DNA from: CAYQDF01 sp964416175
GTDB lineage: Bacteria > Chloroflexota > Anaerolineae > Anaerolineales > UBA4823
Direction: 5' to 3'
DNA length: 13,274 nucleotides
Assembly (NCBI GenBank): GCA_964416175.1
Contig: CAYQDF010000087.1
Span: 1-13,274, forward strand
Below are positions 1 through 7,159 of the stretch, one piece after another (the stretch's first letter is position 1; each line of letters opens with the position of its first letter). Position numbers and translations under genes: made by a program. The notes under the pieces were generated by a model, which was not told the origin of the DNA, did no database searches, and worked only from the letters and a program-made list of their open reading frames with translations.

Positions 1-257
1 TGGGCTGCCTTTTGATGTGCCACGATGGTGCAATCCAGAGCTCTGGCCCCAATGGTGCGGTCGAGGTGAGCATCGAGATTGACCAGGATCCGGTTTGGGC
101 CGAGTGAAACGTTGTTAACTGCCGATCTCCAGGCGCGGGCATCCTCAGCCCGGAGGGGAGCGTCAATCAAGATCGTCCCGTGAGGGAAAACCAGGATTCC
201 CAATGTCACCCCCGGATATCCGTCTTCGTAATAGATCCCGCGTGCGATCTGATGCAT
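1..257 (-). CDS. Metallo-beta-lactamase-fold protein, N-terminal part (runs off left edge)
   Basis: An open frame of 85 codons begins at ATG 255-257 and is still open at the left edge, so the C-terminal part is missing. The start has an AGGGGA ribosome-binding site 4 bases upstream and lies 25 bp after the histidine kinase stop, so the two are probably co-transcribed. The protein opens with the usual MBL beta strands (GVTLGILVFPHGTILIDAP, residues 16-34), followed by a helix and the first metal-site region, VNLDAHLDRTIGARAL (59-74). The classic HxHxDH motif is altered: it reads D62-A-H64-L-D66-R67, with Asp for the first His and Arg for the last. Such variants exist in the superfamily, where members may bind one metal, have another activity or be inactive. 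The later metal ligands lie outside the window. The fold assignment is fairly sure; substrate and activity are unknown. Confidence 0.75.
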   Translation of the reverse strand, partial: MHQIARGIYYEDGYPGVTLGILVFPHGTILIDAPLRAEDARAWRSAVNNVSLGPNRILVNLDAHLDRTIGARALDCTIVAHQKAA

Positions 258-261
258 CGAG

Positions 262-267
262 TCCCCT
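262..267 (-). promoter_or_regulatory. Ribosome-binding site of the edge MBL gene
   Basis: AGGGGA on the minus strand sits 4 bases before ATG 255-257 in the 25-bp gap after the histidine kinase stop. It supports this start and independent initiation on a shared transcript. Confidence 0.5.
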
Positions 268-282
268 GGAATGCAATCCCAG

Positions 283-2415
283 TCAGAGTCCCTGGCTCAT
301 GTGGGTGGAGAGAGTCGTCGAGTCAGGGGAGGTGTGTGCCAGTGGAAGAGTCAAACAGAAACGCGAGCCTCCCGCAGGAGCGCTATCCACCCAGATTTTT
401 CCACCGTGCCCTTCCACTGCCAGACGGCAGTAAGCCAGGCCTAAGCCGAATCCCTGGGCATCACTGGTGGAGTTCAGCCGGGTAAATTTATCGAATATCC
501 TCGCCCGATCTTCGGGCGGGATTCCAGGACCTGAATCCTGAACACACAACAGGATCCATGAATCGACTTGGGATGCCTGCAGGTCGATATCTCCCTCCGG
601 AGGGGTGTATTTGACAGCATTGTCGAGGAGATTGATGAGCACCCTGCGGATCATATCTGCATCAACCAGGACCAACGGAAGTTCTTCCGGGAGTTCGGTG
701 TGCATAGACAGGTTCTTGCTTTCGGCTGTGGGTGCTACCGCATCCACAGCGTCCCGCACCAGGAGGTGCAGGGAGGTCGCGAACCGATTCACAACTGGCT
801 GGCCTGACTCAAGCCGGTTCATATCCAGAAGCGAATTGGTCAAGCGTTGTATGCGTTCCGTCGAACGCATGGCGATGTTCAGCAGCGAATTATACGCGGG
901 GTCACCCTCCTGAGCAAGCATGGCATCCAGTACGTCCAGGCTTGAGACGATGTTGGATAAGGGCGAGCGGAGGTCGTGATAGATCATGGAGATCAGGTCT
1001 TCACGCATACGATCCAGATTCTTCCGTTCGGTGATGTCCCGCATGATCCACTGCAGATTTTTTTGACCGTCAATCAGGACCGCGCGAGCATGCACCTGAA
1101 TCGGGATCTTTTTTCCACCCTGAGAGTGAAGTTCGGATTCGTAGGAGATCGTCTCACTGGACTGGAGGTGTTCGAAGCCCAAACCAACTTTTTCATAATC
1201 GATCAGGTGGAGCTGTCCAATCGTCAGGCCAAGCAATTGATCCTGGTTGTATCCAGAGGTGATTTCGGTTTGCCGGTTGGCCTCGAGGATGCTTCCATTC
1301 CAGTCTGTAATCAAAATCGAATCGATACTGTCTTCGAACAGTTCCTGATAGCGATGGTGGGCTGCCTGAAGCTGCTCGAATAACCGAGCATTATCGATGG
1401 CAGTCCCGGCCAGGCTGCCGATCCCGGTCAGCACCTCGAGCGCATCCGGGGTAAATCGATTATCGATAGGATTGATTGCCTCGAGGACTCCGATAATGTT
1501 TCCGCGAGAACGGAGCGGTGCACAGGCAATGGCTTTAGTTGTGAACCCTGTAATTCTGTCGATCTCCGGCGTAAAGCGCGGCTCTTCCTTCACCTCCGGG
1601 ATGATCACTCCCTCTCCGGTCTGCGCCACCCAACCGGCAATCCCCTCCCCGATGTTCAGTTCGAGGCCGATGATCGTGTTTTCATCTCCGGCTGAAGAAG
1701 CCAGGAATTTTAATCGTCCTCCGCTCCCATCAATCAACGCAAGGGAGACTACTTCGACTCGGAGCGCGAGGCTGATCTGTTCGAGGATCCGCCGGAGGAC
1801 CTCCTTAAGCTCGAGGCTGGCGGTGATCACAGCAGCGCTTTCGGCCAGGGCTGTCATCACGCGTGCCCTGCGCAGGCTTTCATTGTAAAGACGGGCATTG
1901 AGGACCGCGATCCCCGCCTGGTCCGCGATGGCTTGGAGCAGCGCCAGCTGGTGGCTGGCAAAGGTTCCAGGTGTGGGGTGGACCAATGTCATCACGCCGG
2001 CCAGCTGCTCGCGCACGTACAAGGGGACGCTGATCGCGGATTTTGGACCTGTACGGCTTTCGTCATCATCTGGACGGTGTAGCCAACGCTCATCCTGACT
2101 CGTATTCGGGATCAAGACACCCTGCTTGTTCCTGACGACCCAGCCAGCGAGGCCTCGCTCGAGGATGGATTTCAACTGCTCGGTTGTGTTTTCTATCAGT
2201 TGTTTCCCAACGATGATGATCGATTCAACAGGCTCTCCCGCTTCATCCAGGACGATCAGGCTTCCATTTACCGCTCCCGTGTTCTCCATGGAGAGCTTCA
2301 GCACCCGTTCCAGGACGGTCCGCAGGTCGAGCGCGGAAGTGACTTCCCGACTGATCGTGTACAGCAGCTCGAGAGAAGCGCGAGAGGTTTCTTTGATATC
2401 GTACGGTGTGGTCAT
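283..2415 (-). CDS. Soluble sensor histidine kinase, GAF-GAF-PAS-HisKA-HATPase
   Basis: A 710-residue protein with two GAF domains (about 20-175 and 190-345), a PAS domain (about 355-465, ending in the typical MRDITERK), a HisKA dimerisation domain with phospho-acceptor His480 in MIYHDLRSPLSN, and a HATPase_c domain. The ATPase boxes are clear: N box NLLDNAVKY (595-603), G1 DSGPGIP (627-633), F box FDKF (641-644) and G2 GFGLGL (655-660). There is no signal peptide or membrane segment, so it should be cytoplasmic and sense small ligands, redox state or another internal cue through GAF or PAS. All catalytic boxes are intact, so it should autophosphorylate. No receiver domain or response regulator gene lies in the window, so it appears orphan here; its nearest downstream neighbour is the MBL gene. 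No clear Shine-Dalgarno precedes the ATG, and no in-frame ATG, GTG or TTG lies between it and an upstream in-frame stop. Function class is sure; the signal is unknown. Confidence 0.93.
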   Translation of the reverse strand: MTTPYDIKETSRASLELLYTISREVTSALDLRTVLERVLKLSMENTGAVNGSLIVLDEAGEPVESIIIVGKQLIENTTEQLKSILERGLAGWVVRNKQGVLIPNTSQDERWLHRPDDDESRTGPKSAISVPLYVREQLAGVMTLVHPTPGTFASHQLALLQAIADQAGIAVLNARLYNESLRRARVMTALAESAAVITASLELKEVLRRILEQISLALRVEVVSLALIDGSGGRLKFLASSAGDENTIIGLELNIGEGIAGWVAQTGEGVIIPEVKEEPRFTPEIDRITGFTTKAIACAPLRSRGNIIGVLEAINPIDNRFTPDALEVLTGIGSLAGTAIDNARLFEQLQAAHHRYQELFEDSIDSILITDWNGSILEANRQTEITSGYNQDQLLGLTIGQLHLIDYEKVGLGFEHLQSSETISYESELHSQGGKKIPIQVHARAVLIDGQKNLQWIMRDITERKNLDRMREDLISMIYHDLRSPLSNIVSSLDVLDAMLAQEGDPAYNSLLNIAMRSTERIQRLTNSLLDMNRLESGQPVVNRFATSLHLLVRDAVDAVAPTAESKNLSMHTELPEELPLVLVDADMIRRVLINLLDNAVKYTPPEGDIDLQASQVDSWILLCVQDSGPGIPPEDRARIFDKFTRLNSTSDAQGFGLGLAYCRLAVEGHGGKIWVDSAPAGGSRFCLTLPLAHTSPDSTTLSTHMSQGL

Positions 2416-2612
2416 CGTTCGGGTACTAAACGATCGCAGGGGAAAGTTCGATCCTGTCCATTAAAATCAATTCTGAAGATTCCCCCGCCTGCCGGCCCTC
2501 GGTCCTGGTTAGCGTAGGTGAATAAATGGTTTCCAGCGGATTGCTGTACTCGAGTATAGCATACTTGCATCTATTAATCATCTCAGGACGTTTATCCCCA
2601 AATCGATCCGAT
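2416..2612. other. Intergenic gap between holB and the histidine kinase gene
   Basis: This 197-bp stretch has no convincing gene. It holds one candidate extended -10 promoter for the kinase (2553-2561, minus strand), which would leave a leader of about 130 nt. I see no strong hairpin followed by a T run, so no clear terminator for holB. A small inverted repeat, AAATCG-ATC-CGATTT (2600-2614), overlaps the holB stop codon. Confidence 0.5.
2553..2561 (-). promoter_or_regulatory. Candidate extended -10 promoter for the histidine kinase gene
   Basis: On the minus strand the sequence reads TGC-TATACT, a TGn extended -10 with five of six matches to TATAAT. No good -35 hexamer lies 16-18 bp upstream, which is tolerated at extended -10 promoters. 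Start would be near 2546, about 130 nt before the ATG. The kinase could instead be read through from holB. Confidence 0.4.
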
Positions 2613-3638
2613 TTACGCTGCTGGCAGGTCGAGCAGGTAGACTTCCAATACCAACCGGGGATTGATGTTCCGGTCAATGCGCTCGATTGCCTTTTGAGTG
2701 GATTGGACGAGCCGTTTCGCCTCATTCAAGCCAAGTCTAGAGGACAGGCGTTCAATTTCCGGCTTCCAATCGAGGTTGGTCGGAGTGTGGTCAGCACTTC
2801 CAACTGCCAGCATTACATCTCTCCAGAAGGACAGCCAGGTCGCCAGCGTTGCACGGGCTTTTTCCTTGTCTTTGGCGAGCCTTTCTGCATAATCAAATCG
2901 GTCAAAGTATGAGGCGGATAACAGATAGCTTTGATCTTCCAGCCATTTCTTTCGGCGCTCCAGCAAGGAGGGATCCTGATGGGCGCGGAGAGCAAGCCCG
3001 GGACTGCCGTCACAGATGTGCGCCAGGAGTCTGGCCTGGTCTTCGGGGACCGCCCACCCGCTGACCAGCCCCTGGTAGATCGTGTCCGCCGAGACCGGAA
3101 CGAGGCGGATCACTTCGCACCGTGAAACGATGGTCGGCATCAACCTTTCCGAGCTCTCTGCGGTCAGGATCAGCACGACCCGCGGCGAGGGCTCTTCAAG
3201 CGTCTTGAGCAGTGCATTCGCAGCATTCGGATTGGCTTCTTCGAATCGAATTAGAATGGCCACCCGGAACGGGGCGGCATAGGGAGTCAGGGACAGGCTG
3301 CGCAACAGTTCGCGTATCTGGTCCACCCGGATCACGCCGCCCAGCCGGTCTGCCTGGATGATGGACAGGTCAGGATGGAGCATTGCTTCGATCTGGCGGC
3401 AGGTCTGACATGTGCGACAGGGTTCGCCAGGCGCTGTGGGGGTGGGGCAGTTCAACGCCTGGGTGAAGCGCAAGGCCAGCGTCCGCCTTCCAACGCCGGT
3501 TGGTCCGGTGATCAGGTATGCATTCTTGGGTTCATGCCCCGCGGCATACTGCTTGAGCAGGCGGACAGCCCAGGCATGCCCCACCATTCCCCAGTTTTCC
3601 CGCAGAGTGGTTGAAATTTCCTCTTTCTTTTCAGCCAT
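2613..3638 (-). CDS. holB: DNA polymerase III delta' subunit (clamp loader)
   Basis: A 341-residue AAA+ clamp-loader subunit that, with delta and tau/gamma, opens the beta sliding clamp and loads it onto primed DNA. The P-loop region reads GPTGVGRRT (45-53): the ATP-binding Lys and the following Thr are both Arg. The Walker B equivalent is also degenerate (VAILIRFEEAN, 126-136), so it should not hydrolyse ATP, as is known for delta' in E. coli. A zinc module is present as Cys64, Cys74, Cys77 and Cys80 (C-x9-C-x2-C-x2-C). The family signature NAANALLKTLEEPSP (138-152) and the SRC motif (172-174), which supplies the trans-acting arginine finger to a neighbouring subunit, are intact. It is divergent from pcrA and has its own promoter. 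The confusable relative is the tau/gamma subunit DnaX, but the lost P-loop Lys and the short C-terminus favour delta'. Confidence 0.9.
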   Translation of the reverse strand: MAEKKEEISTTLRENWGMVGHAWAVRLLKQYAAGHEPKNAYLITGPTGVGRRTLALRFTQALNCPTPTAPGEPCRTCQTCRQIEAMLHPDLSIIQADRLGGVIRVDQIRELLRSLSLTPYAAPFRVAILIRFEEANPNAANALLKTLEEPSPRVVLILTAESSERLMPTIVSRCEVIRLVPVSADTIYQGLVSGWAVPEDQARLLAHICDGSPGLALRAHQDPSLLERRKKWLEDQSYLLSASYFDRFDYAERLAKDKEKARATLATWLSFWRDVMLAVGSADHTPTNLDWKPEIERLSSRLGLNEAKRLVQSTQKAIERIDRNINPRLVLEVYLLDLPAA

Positions 3639-3672
3639 GCAGTCCAGTCAAATTCAAATTCGAGATTTTAAG

Positions 3673-3701
3673 ATTATACAATACCAACCATTTCCCTTGA
3701 A
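3673..3701 (-). promoter_or_regulatory. holB promoter
   Basis: Minus strand: a perfect TATAAT -10 (3673-3678) and a weak TTCAAG -35 (3696-3701) separated by exactly 17 bp. Transcription should start near 3666, giving a leader of about 28 nt before the holB ATG at 3638. It lies back to back with the pcrA promoter; the two -35 boxes are 31 bp apart. Confidence 0.65.
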
Positions 3702-3732
3702 GGCTAGTGAATATTGAAAATCCGGGTTCGTG

Positions 3733-3761
3733 TTGACACCCGTTATACCAGCCGTTACAAT
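3733..3761 (+). promoter_or_regulatory. pcrA promoter, predicted leaderless start
   Basis: A perfect TTGACA -35 (3733-3738), a 17-bp spacer and TACAAT -10 (3756-3761) make a strong housekeeping-sigma promoter. The pcrA ATG begins at 3770, 8 bases after the -10 ends, so the first transcribed base should fall at or within a base or two of the initiation codon. No Shine-Dalgarno is present between -10 and ATG (CATCCTGT). Confidence 0.8.
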
Positions 3762-3769
3762 CATCCTGT

Positions 3770-5950
3770 ATGGATGCCCTCCGCAACCTGAACCCTCAAC
3801 AACAGCAAGCCGTCACTGCCGGGCCGGGTCCGGTATTGGTGCTTGCCGGACCGGGGTCTGGAAAAACACGCGTCCTGACTCATCGGATAGCATATTTGAT
3901 CAGTGAAACAGGGGTCCGTCCGCACAACATCCTGGCGGTGACCTTTACAAATAAAGCTGCCCGGGAAATGGGTGACCGGGTCCTAAATTTAATCGGCGAG
4001 CAGGCTTTTCACGTCACGGTGGGGACCTTCCACGCCACTTGCGCACGCATCCTGCGCAGGGAGGCCCAGCATTTACCGTTCACTGCCAGTTACTCGATCT
4101 TCGATACCGACGACCAGCTCGACGTTGTCAAACGAGCGCTTGCGGATCTTAATATCGATCCAAAGAGATATCATCCGCAAGCCGTACTGGCTGCCATCTC
4201 GAATGCAAAAAGCGAGGGGTTATCCCCTGACGATTATCCGCTGCTGGACTATCGCGACGAGGTCGTGAAACGCGTTTATAAACATTACCAGGAATTATTG
4301 TTGGCGAGCAACGCCCTGGATTTCGATGATCTGCTGATGTGGACAGCGATCCTGATGAGCGATAAGCCCGAGGTGCGGGAGAAATATGCCCGCCGCTTCG
4401 AGCACGTCCTGGTGGACGAATTCCAGGACACCAACCTGGCCCAATACGAGCTGTTGAAGCACCTGGCTTCATTCCACCATACGATCTTCGCTGTAGGAGA
4501 TGCAGACCAATCAATCTACGCCTGGCGGGGAGCCGATTACCGCAACTTGCTGCGTTTTAAGAGGGATTACCCGGACGCTCAGGAAATCCTGCTGGAGCAG
4601 AATTACCGCTCAGTGCAGTCCATCCTGGACGTCGCCATGTCCGTCATCGATCGCAATCCAAATCGGACACGAAAACGCCTGTTCACCGAACGCGGCAGGG
4701 GAGAAAAGATCGTACTTCACCAAACCTATGACGACCGTGAAGAAGCTGCCTACATGGTCGATACGATCTCAAAGCTCATCGCCCAGGGAGAAGCCCGCCC
4801 TGGTGACTTTGCGGTCATGTACCGGACGAACGCGCAGTCGAGGCTTCTGGAAGAGGCTTTCCTGCACGCCGGGTTGCCCTACAAGCTGGTAGGTGCGCAG
4901 CGATTCTACGGCAGGCGTGAGATTAAAGACGTGGTCGCTTATCTCCGTCTGGTACTCAATCCGGACGATGAGTTCAGCCTTTACCGGGTGATCAACATTC
5001 CCCCCCGTGGGATCGGCGAAAAGAGCATCCATGCACTGCGCGCACAAGCCAAGCTGGAGAACATGTCGCCAGGAGCTTTTTTACTTAAGTTATCTTCAGA
5101 TCACAAGCGCGGGCAGGGAGACGGTTTCACACCCCGAGCAGCACAAGCTCTCACAAGCTTTGGCGCTCTCCTTGCCAGGTGGCGGATTTGGAGCGAGGAA
5201 TTACCGCCGCTGGCGCTCATGGACCGCATTCTCGAAGAGAGCGGATACCGCGATTACCTTGACGATGACACTGATGAAGGTCGTGACCGATGGGAGAACG
5301 TGATGGAATTGCGACGTCTGGCCGCGGAGTACCAGGACCGCGGCCTGGAAGCGTTCCTGGAGAATATCGCTCTGGTGTCGGACCAGGATACCCTGGAAGG
5401 CGCCACCAACGTGCCCACGCTGCTCACCCTGCACGCTGCAAAAGGTCTCGAGTTTCCAATCGTCTTCATTGTTGGCCTGAATGAGGGCATCCTGCCTCAC
5501 GTGAGGTCGAGTCAGGAACCGGAAGGTCTGGAGGAAGAGCGCCGCCTGTTCTACGTCGGGATCACCCGGGCGATGAATCGACTCTATCTGGTCCAGCCGC
5601 TCAACCGAAGCGCTTTCGGGTATTCGGAACCGGTTGATGCATCCCGGTTCCTCAACGATATCCCCGATGAACTCCTTGAGCTGGATGGCGGTCCCACCTG
5701 GGGCATCGAGAGGCGCCGGGCAAAGTCGAGCCGTCACGATCGGTGGGAATCCGGGACGGCGTCTGATTCGATCCGGGCACAGCACTACTACCCCGGCAAC
5801 ACGGTGCTGCACCCGATCTGGGGGGAAGGATTGGTTTTGAACAGCAAGATCCAGGATGACGAAGAGATAGTGGATGTGTTCTTCACCGGGATCGGCCTGA
5901 AGCGATTGGCAGCTTCCTTCGCTAACCTCGAATTGAAGCCGCCCGGATGA
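3770..5950 (+). CDS. pcrA: UvrD/PcrA-type superfamily 1 DNA helicase
   Basis: A 726-residue ATP-dependent 3'-5' helicase, close to the usual PcrA length. All motifs are intact: Q motif in LNPQQQQAV (7-15), Walker A AGPGSGKT (26-33, Lys32), motif Ia VTFTNKAAREM (57-67), motif II VDEFQD (215-220), motif III VGDADQSIYAWRGA (242-255), motif IV EQNYRS (276-281), motif V TLHAAKGLEF (553-562), followed by GLNEGILPH, and motif VI VGITRA (596-601). The C-terminal part (about 675-722, YYPGNTVLHPIWGEG) resembles the Tudor-like domain that in Bacillus PcrA contacts RNA polymerase. Expected roles are nucleotide excision repair, removal of RecA or blocked polymerase, and replication restart. The start is fixed because the conserved N-terminus begins at once and the promoter abuts it. 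PcrA versus UvrD is a naming matter; the helicase assignment is very sure. Confidence 0.96.
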   Translation: MDALRNLNPQQQQAVTAGPGPVLVLAGPGSGKTRVLTHRIAYLISETGVRPHNILAVTFTNKAAREMGDRVLNLIGEQAFHVTVGTFHATCARILRREAQHLPFTASYSIFDTDDQLDVVKRALADLNIDPKRYHPQAVLAAISNAKSEGLSPDDYPLLDYRDEVVKRVYKHYQELLLASNALDFDDLLMWTAILMSDKPEVREKYARRFEHVLVDEFQDTNLAQYELLKHLASFHHTIFAVGDADQSIYAWRGADYRNLLRFKRDYPDAQEILLEQNYRSVQSILDVAMSVIDRNPNRTRKRLFTERGRGEKIVLHQTYDDREEAAYMVDTISKLIAQGEARPGDFAVMYRTNAQSRLLEEAFLHAGLPYKLVGAQRFYGRREIKDVVAYLRLVLNPDDEFSLYRVINIPPRGIGEKSIHALRAQAKLENMSPGAFLLKLSSDHKRGQGDGFTPRAAQALTSFGALLARWRIWSEELPPLALMDRILEESGYRDYLDDDTDEGRDRWENVMELRRLAAEYQDRGLEAFLENIALVSDQDTLEGATNVPTLLTLHAAKGLEFPIVFIVGLNEGILPHVRSSQEPEGLEEERRLFYVGITRAMNRLYLVQPLNRSAFGYSEPVDASRFLNDIPDELLELDGGPTWGIERRRAKSSRHDRWESGTASDSIRAQHYYPGNTVLHPIWGEGLVLNSKIQDDEEIVDVFFTGIGLKRLAASFANLELKPPG

Positions 5951-5958
5951 AGCTGCTC

Positions 5959-5987
5959 TTCCCGCAACCAAATCCCCGGCGTATAAT
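5959..5987 (+). promoter_or_regulatory. Candidate tsaE promoter, predicted leaderless start
   Basis: In the 43-bp gap after pcrA there is a perfect TATAAT (5982-5987) ending 6 bases before the tsaE ATG at 5994. A poor -35 candidate, TTCCCG (5959-5964), lies 17 bp upstream. Transcription would start at or about the A of the ATG. No Shine-Dalgarno is visible before the ATG. Confidence 0.55.
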
Positions 5988-5993
5988 CCAAAA

Positions 5994-6491
5994 ATGCCCA
6001 TTTTAGATCCCCTCTCTGTGGAATTTATCAGCCGCGGGGCTGACCATACCCGGCGGATCGGCATGCGGTTGGGGGCACTTCTTCAAAGAGGGGATGTGAT
6101 CTGCCTGGTTGGCGATCTGGGTTCCGGGAAGACGACCCTGGTGCAGGGTCTGGCGGCTGGATGGGGGTCCCTCGATCTCGCAACCAGCCCGACCTTCGTT
6201 CTGGTTAACCTCTATCGCCGGTTCGATGGAGAACGATTTTATCACCTGGATGCGTACCGGATCCATGATGCTCGGGAAGCAGAGGAGCTTGACCTGGAGG
6301 AGATGGTCGACACCGGCGTGCTGGTGGTCGAATGGGCAGAGCGGATCGAAGCTGCACTGCCGCGGGAACACTTTCGCATCACCCTGCGCTGGGTCGATGT
6401 CGAGCAGCGCGACCTTATCTTCACACCCATCGGGGACCGGTACCAGGCCCTGCTCACCAGACTGCGTACTCGGGTGTATGGAGGCGGGTGA
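5994..6491 (+). CDS. tsaE: tRNA threonylcarbamoyladenosine biosynthesis ATPase TsaE
   Basis: A 165-residue P-loop protein. TsaE binds the TsaB-TsaD heterodimer and its ATPase cycle is needed for multiple turnover in making t6A at position 37 of ANN-decoding tRNAs in the cytoplasm. Visible marks are Walker A GDLGSGKTTL (40-49, Lys46), SPTFVLVNLY (65-74), HLDAYRI (84-90) and LVVEWAERI (110-118), all typical of the family, and the length is normal. The next gene is its partner tsaB; the tsaE stop TGA and tsaB ATG share one base. The other partners tsaD and tsaC are not in the window. The ATG is preceded by a TATAAT box instead of a Shine-Dalgarno. Confidence 0.95.
   Translation: MPILDPLSVEFISRGADHTRRIGMRLGALLQRGDVICLVGDLGSGKTTLVQGLAAGWGSLDLATSPTFVLVNLYRRFDGERFYHLDAYRIHDAREAEELDLEEMVDTGVLVVEWAERIEAALPREHFRITLRWVDVEQRDLIFTPIGDRYQALLTRLRTRVYGGG
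6480..6484 (+). promoter_or_regulatory. Ribosome-binding site of tsaB
   Basis: GGAGG lies inside the end of tsaE, 6 bases before ATG 6491. It decides the tsaB start in favour of 6491 over in-frame ATGs further upstream, which lie deep inside tsaE. Confidence 0.75.
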
Positions 6492-7159
6492 TGCTCCTGG
6501 CGATCGATACCTCGACGCATGTGGTGGGCGTGGCGTTGTACGACAGCACCCAGGTGATCAGTGAAAGCGTGTGGACGAGCAGGGCGTACCATACTGTTGA
6601 ACTCGCCCCCGCCATTGCGGACATGCTGGAAAGATCTCAGGTGAAGTTTCAAGACCTGTCCGCCGTGGCTGTCGCTTTAGGTCCGGGTTCATTTACGGGA
6701 TTACGGATTGGGCTTGCGCTGGCGAAAGGAATGGCCCTGGCAGGCCACCTGGCTATCGTCGGCATCCCGACTCTCGATGTCCTGGCAGCAGCGCAACCGC
6801 CTTCCGACCTCCCGCTCGTTGCTGTGCTCCAGGCGGGGCGCGGCCGCCTGGCTGCAGGATGGTTTCGCTGGCAGAAAGAACGCTGGGTGATGCAGGGTGA
6901 AGCCCAGGTCTTGACCATGGAGTTGCTGGCAGAGCGTCTTGAGGAACCCACGATCTTGAGCGGTGAATTGGGCGAAGCATGGCGGCGAGCGCTTGGGCGC
7001 CGGCGAAAAAACGCGATCCTGGCACCGCCAGCTCGAAGCCTGCGGAGGCCTTCTTACCTGGCAGAATTGGGTTGGAAGAAAATCCAGCAACAGGGCAGTG
7101 ACGATCCGGCAACGCTGGCTCCTTTATATCTACACTTTAATGAAGCTGTTCCCGGATGA
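6491..7159 (+). CDS. tsaB: tRNA threonylcarbamoyladenosine biosynthesis protein TsaB
   Basis: A 222-residue ASKHA-fold protein, the non-catalytic scaffold that pairs with TsaD and recruits TsaE in t6A synthesis. The N-terminus MLLAIDTSTHVVGVALYD (1-18) and the motif LGPGSFTGLRIG (63-74) are diagnostic. Frame is open far upstream, but ATG 6491 is the right start: it has GGAGG at 6-base spacing, overlaps the tsaE stop by one base, and places the conserved LLAIDTS strand at the very N-terminus. TsaB lacks the metal-binding His pair of TsaD, and none is visible here. Its TGA overlaps the following ATG of rimI, continuing a coupled chain. Confidence 0.95.
   Translation: MLLAIDTSTHVVGVALYDSTQVISESVWTSRAYHTVELAPAIADMLERSQVKFQDLSAVAVALGPGSFTGLRIGLALAKGMALAGHLAIVGIPTLDVLAAAQPPSDLPLVAVLQAGRGRLAAGWFRWQKERWVMQGEAQVLTMELLAERLEEPTILSGELGEAWRRALGRRRKNAILAPPARSLRRPSYLAELGWKKIQQQGSDDPATLAPLYLHFNEAVPG

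Noticed and set aside
1397..1888. A 163-codon plus-strand frame opposite the histidine kinase
   Set aside because: Its translation is rich in Ser, Arg and Pro with no motif, and the opposite strand encodes clear GAF domains.
2600..2614. Inverted repeat AAATCG-ATC-CGATTT at the holB stop as a terminator
   Set aside because: The stem is short and A/T-rich with a 3-base loop and no T run follows on either strand.
2426..2725. A 99-codon minus-strand frame between holB and the kinase
   Set aside because: It overlaps the end of holB by over 100 bp in another frame, has no recognisable domain, and its start lacks a ribosome-binding site I can see.
5201..6064. A 287-codon open frame on the minus strand across the end of pcrA and start of tsaE
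   Set aside because: It is antisense to two well-supported genes, its translation shows no recognisable domain, and a high-G+C gene commonly leaves such an open shadow frame.
6332..6490. An N-terminal extension of tsaB reaching into tsaE
   Set aside because: The frame is open, but the residues do not resemble TsaB, while ATG 6491 has a GGAGG site at 6 bases and starts directly with the conserved first strand.
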